NCBI GenBank assembly: GCA_903917735.1
Contig: CAIXBR010000117.1
Coordinates: 16,812-80,811 of the forward strand
Source of the DNA: an uncultured Elusimicrobia bacterium
GTDB lineage: Bacteria > Elusimicrobiota > Elusimicrobia > Elusimicrobiales > UBA9959
Direction of reading: 5' to 3'
DNA: 64,000 nucleotides
Made by a program: the position numbers and the translations under genes. Of the stretch, positions 61,318 to 64,000 are shown piece by piece (positions within the stretch are counted from its first letter, which is position 1; each line of letters opens with the position of its first letter). Under the pieces are notes generated by a model. That model was not told where the DNA came from. It saw nothing but the letters and a program-made list of their open reading frames with translations, and searched no databases.

Positions 61318-61648
61318 AGAGCGTCTTCCTGGATTATATTTAAAGCCTTGTGGCGGCCGCAGGCGTCGGCAACGTGATGGTGAACGGCGCTTTGGCCGTT
61401 TCTTCCGGCGCGTATTTCACCGGCGTTTCCACGTTCAGCATGGGCTTGGCGATTGGTGCGGCCTTGAAGCGGCTTCGGTATTCCTTCGGGATTCATTCCC
61501 CGAAATCATATATACTATATAGATAACGCGGCGAATATATAGCCGTTTTCCATTCCGGAACCAGGCTGGCCGCCTAGCCCTCCGAATAATTAGATTACTT
61601 TGCGAAGTTATTGTCTTTATTTACGAACAAAATATATTTAACGCGAAT
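61318..61648 (+). other. Gap holding a partial copy of the downstream surface-protein gene
   Basis: About 330 bases. The first part contains a diverged gene fragment (annotated separately). The rest, 61450-61648, is AT-rich with short palindromic runs (TATATACTATATAGATA, CGAATATATAG). No confident promoter could be fixed. Confidence 0.5.
61352..61447 (+). pseudogene. Fragment duplicated from the 5' part of the surface-protein gene
   Basis: About 90 bases nearly identical to about 61907-61997 of the gene downstream, with a 67-base core differing at only a few positions. Both encode VNGALAVSSGAYFTGVSTFS. In the fragment the frame has a stop just upstream and no usable start, and downstream it runs into unrelated sequence, ending at TAA near 61526. 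It is a remnant of a paralogue or a silent cassette. Confidence 0.75.
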
Positions 61649-64000
61649 ATGAGTCCGATAAAAAACAGCTTGTTTTTCCGTATTATCGGCGTTCCCGGAC
61701 GCGCCCCTTCGTGCGTATTTATTTTACCCGCCCTCCTGTTTTCCCTGTTCGCCCTTCCCCTCCCGCTGCGCGCCCAAGGCCAGACCGAGCTTGGCGTAAA
61801 AGACGACCTTTCGGTTTTCGGCACCAACGGCACCTTTGACGATCCTAACGTGGAAATAAAAGGTTTCACCGTGTTCGGTTCCACCCAGACCTCGTACCTG
61901 GGCTCGGCGGCCGGTCCGGGCAACGTTGTGGTGAACGGCGCTTTGGCCGTTTCTTCCGGCGCGTATTTCACCGGCGTTTCCACTTTCAGCTCGGGCATGT
62001 ACGTAATGGCCGCGGCCAGCTTCACGGACGTAGGGAATATTTACATAACCGGCGGCGCGGACAACCAGGTGCTGGCCAAGAAGGGCGCGACCGGGCCGCT
62101 GAAATGGACCGCCGTGTCCGCGCTAGGCGACAACCTGGGCAACCATATAGCCACCACCACGCTGAATATGAACGGTTTCGGTCTTGTTAATGTGGCGAGC
62201 ATAACCGCAAGCGGATATGTGACCGCTTCCTCAATTACGGTAACCGGAGTGGGCGTAACCGGCGCAAACCCCGTGTTCACGGTGGCTAATTCCACTTTCA
62301 ACGTGCTGGCAAACGGCAATGTCGGCATAGGGACGGCGGGGCCTATAAGTCCTTTACAAGTCACAGGGTCTGGCGACCCGGCCATAAACACAGCCGCGCT
62401 TACTGTAGGTTTAGCTGCATATACACCAAGTACAGCAACACGCCAATACGGAATAAAAGTAAGCCAGTTAGGCGGACGATATGCAGAACAAACCGGTATT
62501 TATGTTGATCTTCCATATACATACGGCCAGTTCTATGGTGGAACTGCTTATGGTGTACACGCTAATGTAAAAGCCAGTGGGCAAGCGTATCAACAGGCAA
62601 CTGCAATTTATGGAGTAATGACAAATACTGATACTAATTATGGCACAGGTGGTGCTGCAATTAGAGGCGTTGCCGATAGTGCAAGCGCGACTGGCGGAAC
62701 AGTAATTGCTAACGGGCAAGGAGTTTATGGCGGTAATTTTACAGCCTATGGAAAAGGAAATTCCGTTGGTGTATACGCCGATGCCTATTTATCAGCCTCG
62801 CCTATAGCTGGTGCTGTTGCAGTTCCTTTAATTGTTGCAAGCAGCGGATCCGAATTAATGCGCGTCACCTCCGGCGGCAACGTCGGTATCGGAACCACGG
62901 GCCCCCTCAATAAGCTGCATATTCAAGGCACACCCGGCGGCGCGGCCGGTATCTATCTTAATGACGCGGTACCTTCCGCCACAGCCGCCACCCTCTATAA
63001 CAGCGGCAGCAATCTCTACTGGGCCGGGACAAAGTTAAACAGCTCGGCCGGGGCGCTCCCTACGGGCACAGCCGGCCAGACATTACGCAGCGACGGAACC
63101 AACTGGCAGGCAAACAGTGTGATATACAACGATGGAACCAATGTCGGCATAGGGACGGCCGGGCCGGCAACTAAGCTGGATGTAAATGGTCTGATAAAAT
63201 CTAACGCGGCTTACGTCTATGTGGATTATAACGCCGCTAATGACCTCGGCGACGGGTTGACAAGCGGAACCGCTAAAAAAACCCTCGGTGCCGCGTTAAA
63301 TCTGGCTTCGAACCTGACAAACACTTTCGTAAATATCGTGGTAGCAAACAGTTCTTCTGGCAACAGAGTCAATATCGGCTCCGCGGTTTCCATTTACAAT
63401 AAAACCGTGACTATAGCCACGCCGAATGCGGGAGCCGGACAAACGGTTTATATTAACTGGGATGCCACGGTCGCAATGTACAATAGCTCGCTGATCTGTA
63501 CGTGGAATTCCGAAAACCGCTGTGATATATTGGTCAATACCACTACCATGTTCACCGGCGGGGCCTTCTTCTCTATGGATCTGGGCAACAGTGTCATTAC
63601 TTTTAATGTTAGTAACAGCACGTTCCTGTACAGCAGGTATGTGGCGCCCGACAGTTTCGCTTTTTTAAATCTTTCACATAGCGGAAGTATTGGCGTTACG
63701 GCCGGAGTGACCGGCACAACACTTCATAGCAGACATTATTCTTCTAATGTTCTGCAGGTGGCCTTAAATGGATATGCCAGCATCGACACCGCCAATATCA
63801 ATCTGTCCGACGGAGTGACCTTTGCGGATAAAATAGTGGCCACGTATAACGGCAATGTCGGCATAGGGACCACGGCGCCCGGGGCCAAACTGCATGTTAA
63901 CGGGGATCTGCTACTGTCAGGCGCTTCCGCGACTACCGGGGATTTCTTATCTGCCGGCGGCGGCAATACTTCAGCTTATAACGGCTTGGCCTTGATCTCA
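61649..64000 (+). CDS. Large secreted repeat protein, tail-fibre-like; 3' end outside the window
   Basis: ATG at 61649 opens a frame of 784 codons that is still open at the last base, so the protein is longer. An N-terminal hydrophobic signal (CVFILPALLFSLFALPLPLRAQG) is present. The mature chain is rich in Gly, Asn, Thr and Val and carries four NVGIGT(T/A) repeats near residues 223, 411, 498 and 736, usually followed by GP..KLxVxG. This repeat is typical of phage tail-fibre and long bacterial surface proteins that end in a peptidase S74-type chaperone domain; the C-terminus is not visible here. Residues about 248-400 are coded by clearly AT-richer DNA. Role likely adhesion or surface structure (inference). 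Confidence 0.8.
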   Translation, partial: MSPIKNSLFFRIIGVPGRAPSCVFILPALLFSLFALPLPLRAQGQTELGVKDDLSVFGTNGTFDDPNVEIKGFTVFGSTQTSYLGSAAGPGNVVVNGALAVSSGAYFTGVSTFSSGMYVMAAASFTDVGNIYITGGADNQVLAKKGATGPLKWTAVSALGDNLGNHIATTTLNMNGFGLVNVASITASGYVTASSITVTGVGVTGANPVFTVANSTFNVLANGNVGIGTAGPISPLQVTGSGDPAINTAALTVGLAAYTPSTATRQYGIKVSQLGGRYAEQTGIYVDLPYTYGQFYGGTAYGVHANVKASGQAYQQATAIYGVMTNTDTNYGTGGAAIRGVADSASATGGTVIANGQGVYGGNFTAYGKGNSVGVYADAYLSASPIAGAVAVPLIVASSGSELMRVTSGGNVGIGTTGPLNKLHIQGTPGGAAGIYLNDAVPSATAATLYNSGSNLYWAGTKLNSSAGALPTGTAGQTLRSDGTNWQANSVIYNDGTNVGIGTAGPATKLDVNGLIKSNAAYVYVDYNAANDLGDGLTSGTAKKTLGAALNLASNLTNTFVNIVVANSSSGNRVNIGSAVSIYNKTVTIATPNAGAGQTVYINWDATVAMYNSSLICTWNSENRCDILVNTTTMFTGGAFFSMDLGNSVITFNVSNSTFLYSRYVAPDSFAFLNLSHSGSIGVTAGVTGTTLHSRHYSSNVLQVALNGYASIDTANINLSDGVTFADKIVATYNGNVGIGTTAPGAKLHVNGDLLLSGASATTGDFLSAGGGNTSAYNGLALIS
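62395..62850 (+). other. AT-rich block inside the surface-protein gene
   Basis: The coding sequence changes here to codons ending in A or T (GCA, ACA, GGT, TAT, AAT), unlike the GC-ending codons on both sides, while the frame is kept. The encoded part (AAYTPSTATRQYGIKVSQLG, then Tyr/Gly-rich repeats such as AYGVHANV and GQGVYGGNF) also differs in style. This suggests a domain acquired by recombination. Confidence 0.6.

Noticed and set aside
61621..63966. Several minus-strand ORFs of 76-134 codons at the right end
   Set aside because: The plus strand carries one uninterrupted 784-codon frame with a signal peptide and repeats across the whole stretch, so these are antisense shadows.
1..64000. 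tRNA, rRNA, CRISPR arrays, transposases or prophage genes
   Set aside because: Intergenic gaps were scanned by eye for TTCGA-type tRNA arms, regular spaced repeats and transposase motifs, and none were convincing. The NVGIGT repeats are phage-fibre-like but no other phage gene is present.

Overview
The window is chromosomal DNA from a GC-rich, Gram-negative bacterium. Signs of two membranes and a thin wall are a beta-barrel protein of the Omp85 type, a DUF3570 barrel-like protein, lipoproteins, a gmhA-type heptose isomerase and a murE of the meso-diaminopimelate type. Almost everything is core metabolism or cell-envelope machinery, densely packed, often with 1-20 base overlaps between neighbours. 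I see no rRNA, tRNA, CRISPR, phage or transposase gene. The mixture of genes (very large secreted proteins with tail-fibre-like NVGIGT repeats, DUF3857 proteins, TPR-kinases) would fit Elusimicrobiota or a nearby deep lineage, but that assignment is only a guess from gene style.

Layout. 1-1163 (minus): the start of a molybdenum-hydroxylase FAD subunit behind a cyclase-family hydrolase. 1320-12109 (minus): one long housekeeping run read leftwards, rpsB-tsf-pyrH-gmhA-frr-uppS-cdsA-dxr-rseP-ispG-proS, ending in a frameshifted PAS fragment; it joins translation to isoprenoid, phospholipid and undecaprenyl-carrier synthesis. 12259-15732 (minus): a tightly coupled five-gene envelope redox operon (DUF4266 lipoprotein, DUF3570, ApbE, CcdA/DsbD-like, TlpA-like). 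15860-18965 (plus): nadE and an outer-membrane barrel protein. 19033-24306: the unusual glycyl-tRNA synthetase locus, recO-glyQ-glyS leftwards and, divergently, a second complete single-chain GlyRS. 24414-33142 (plus): the rpmH-rnpA-yidD-yidC-jag-mnmE-mnmG-rsmG cluster that often marks the replication origin, here without dnaA.

33247-55596: an anchored peptidase, then an expanded division and cell-wall (dcw) cluster starting with a consensus promoter and MraZ-box-like repeats: mraZ, rsmH, a 56-codon ORF, ftsL-like, ftsI, two DUF3857 transglutaminase-fold proteins (one with an intact triad, one with all three catalytic residues replaced), murE, murF, then a metal-binding YHS protein and an antisense TPR/Ser-Thr kinase gene, then mraY, murD, ftsW, murG and an Ldh_2-family dehydrogenase. 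murC, murB, ddl, ftsQ, ftsA and ftsZ are not in the window. 55717-61317: a membrane protein, a secreted trypsin-like protease, CstA and a HEAT-repeat lipoprotein. 61649 to the end: a secreted repeat protein of at least 784 codons that runs off the window, preceded by a partial duplicate of its own coding sequence.

The most unusual points are the two GlyRS types side by side, the active/inactive DUF3857 pair and the transmembrane TPR kinase inside the dcw cluster, the DUF4266-DUF3570-ApbE-CcdA-TlpA operon, and the duplicated fragment plus AT-rich block of the surface-protein gene. All functional statements rest on reading the sequence by eye; no database search was run.
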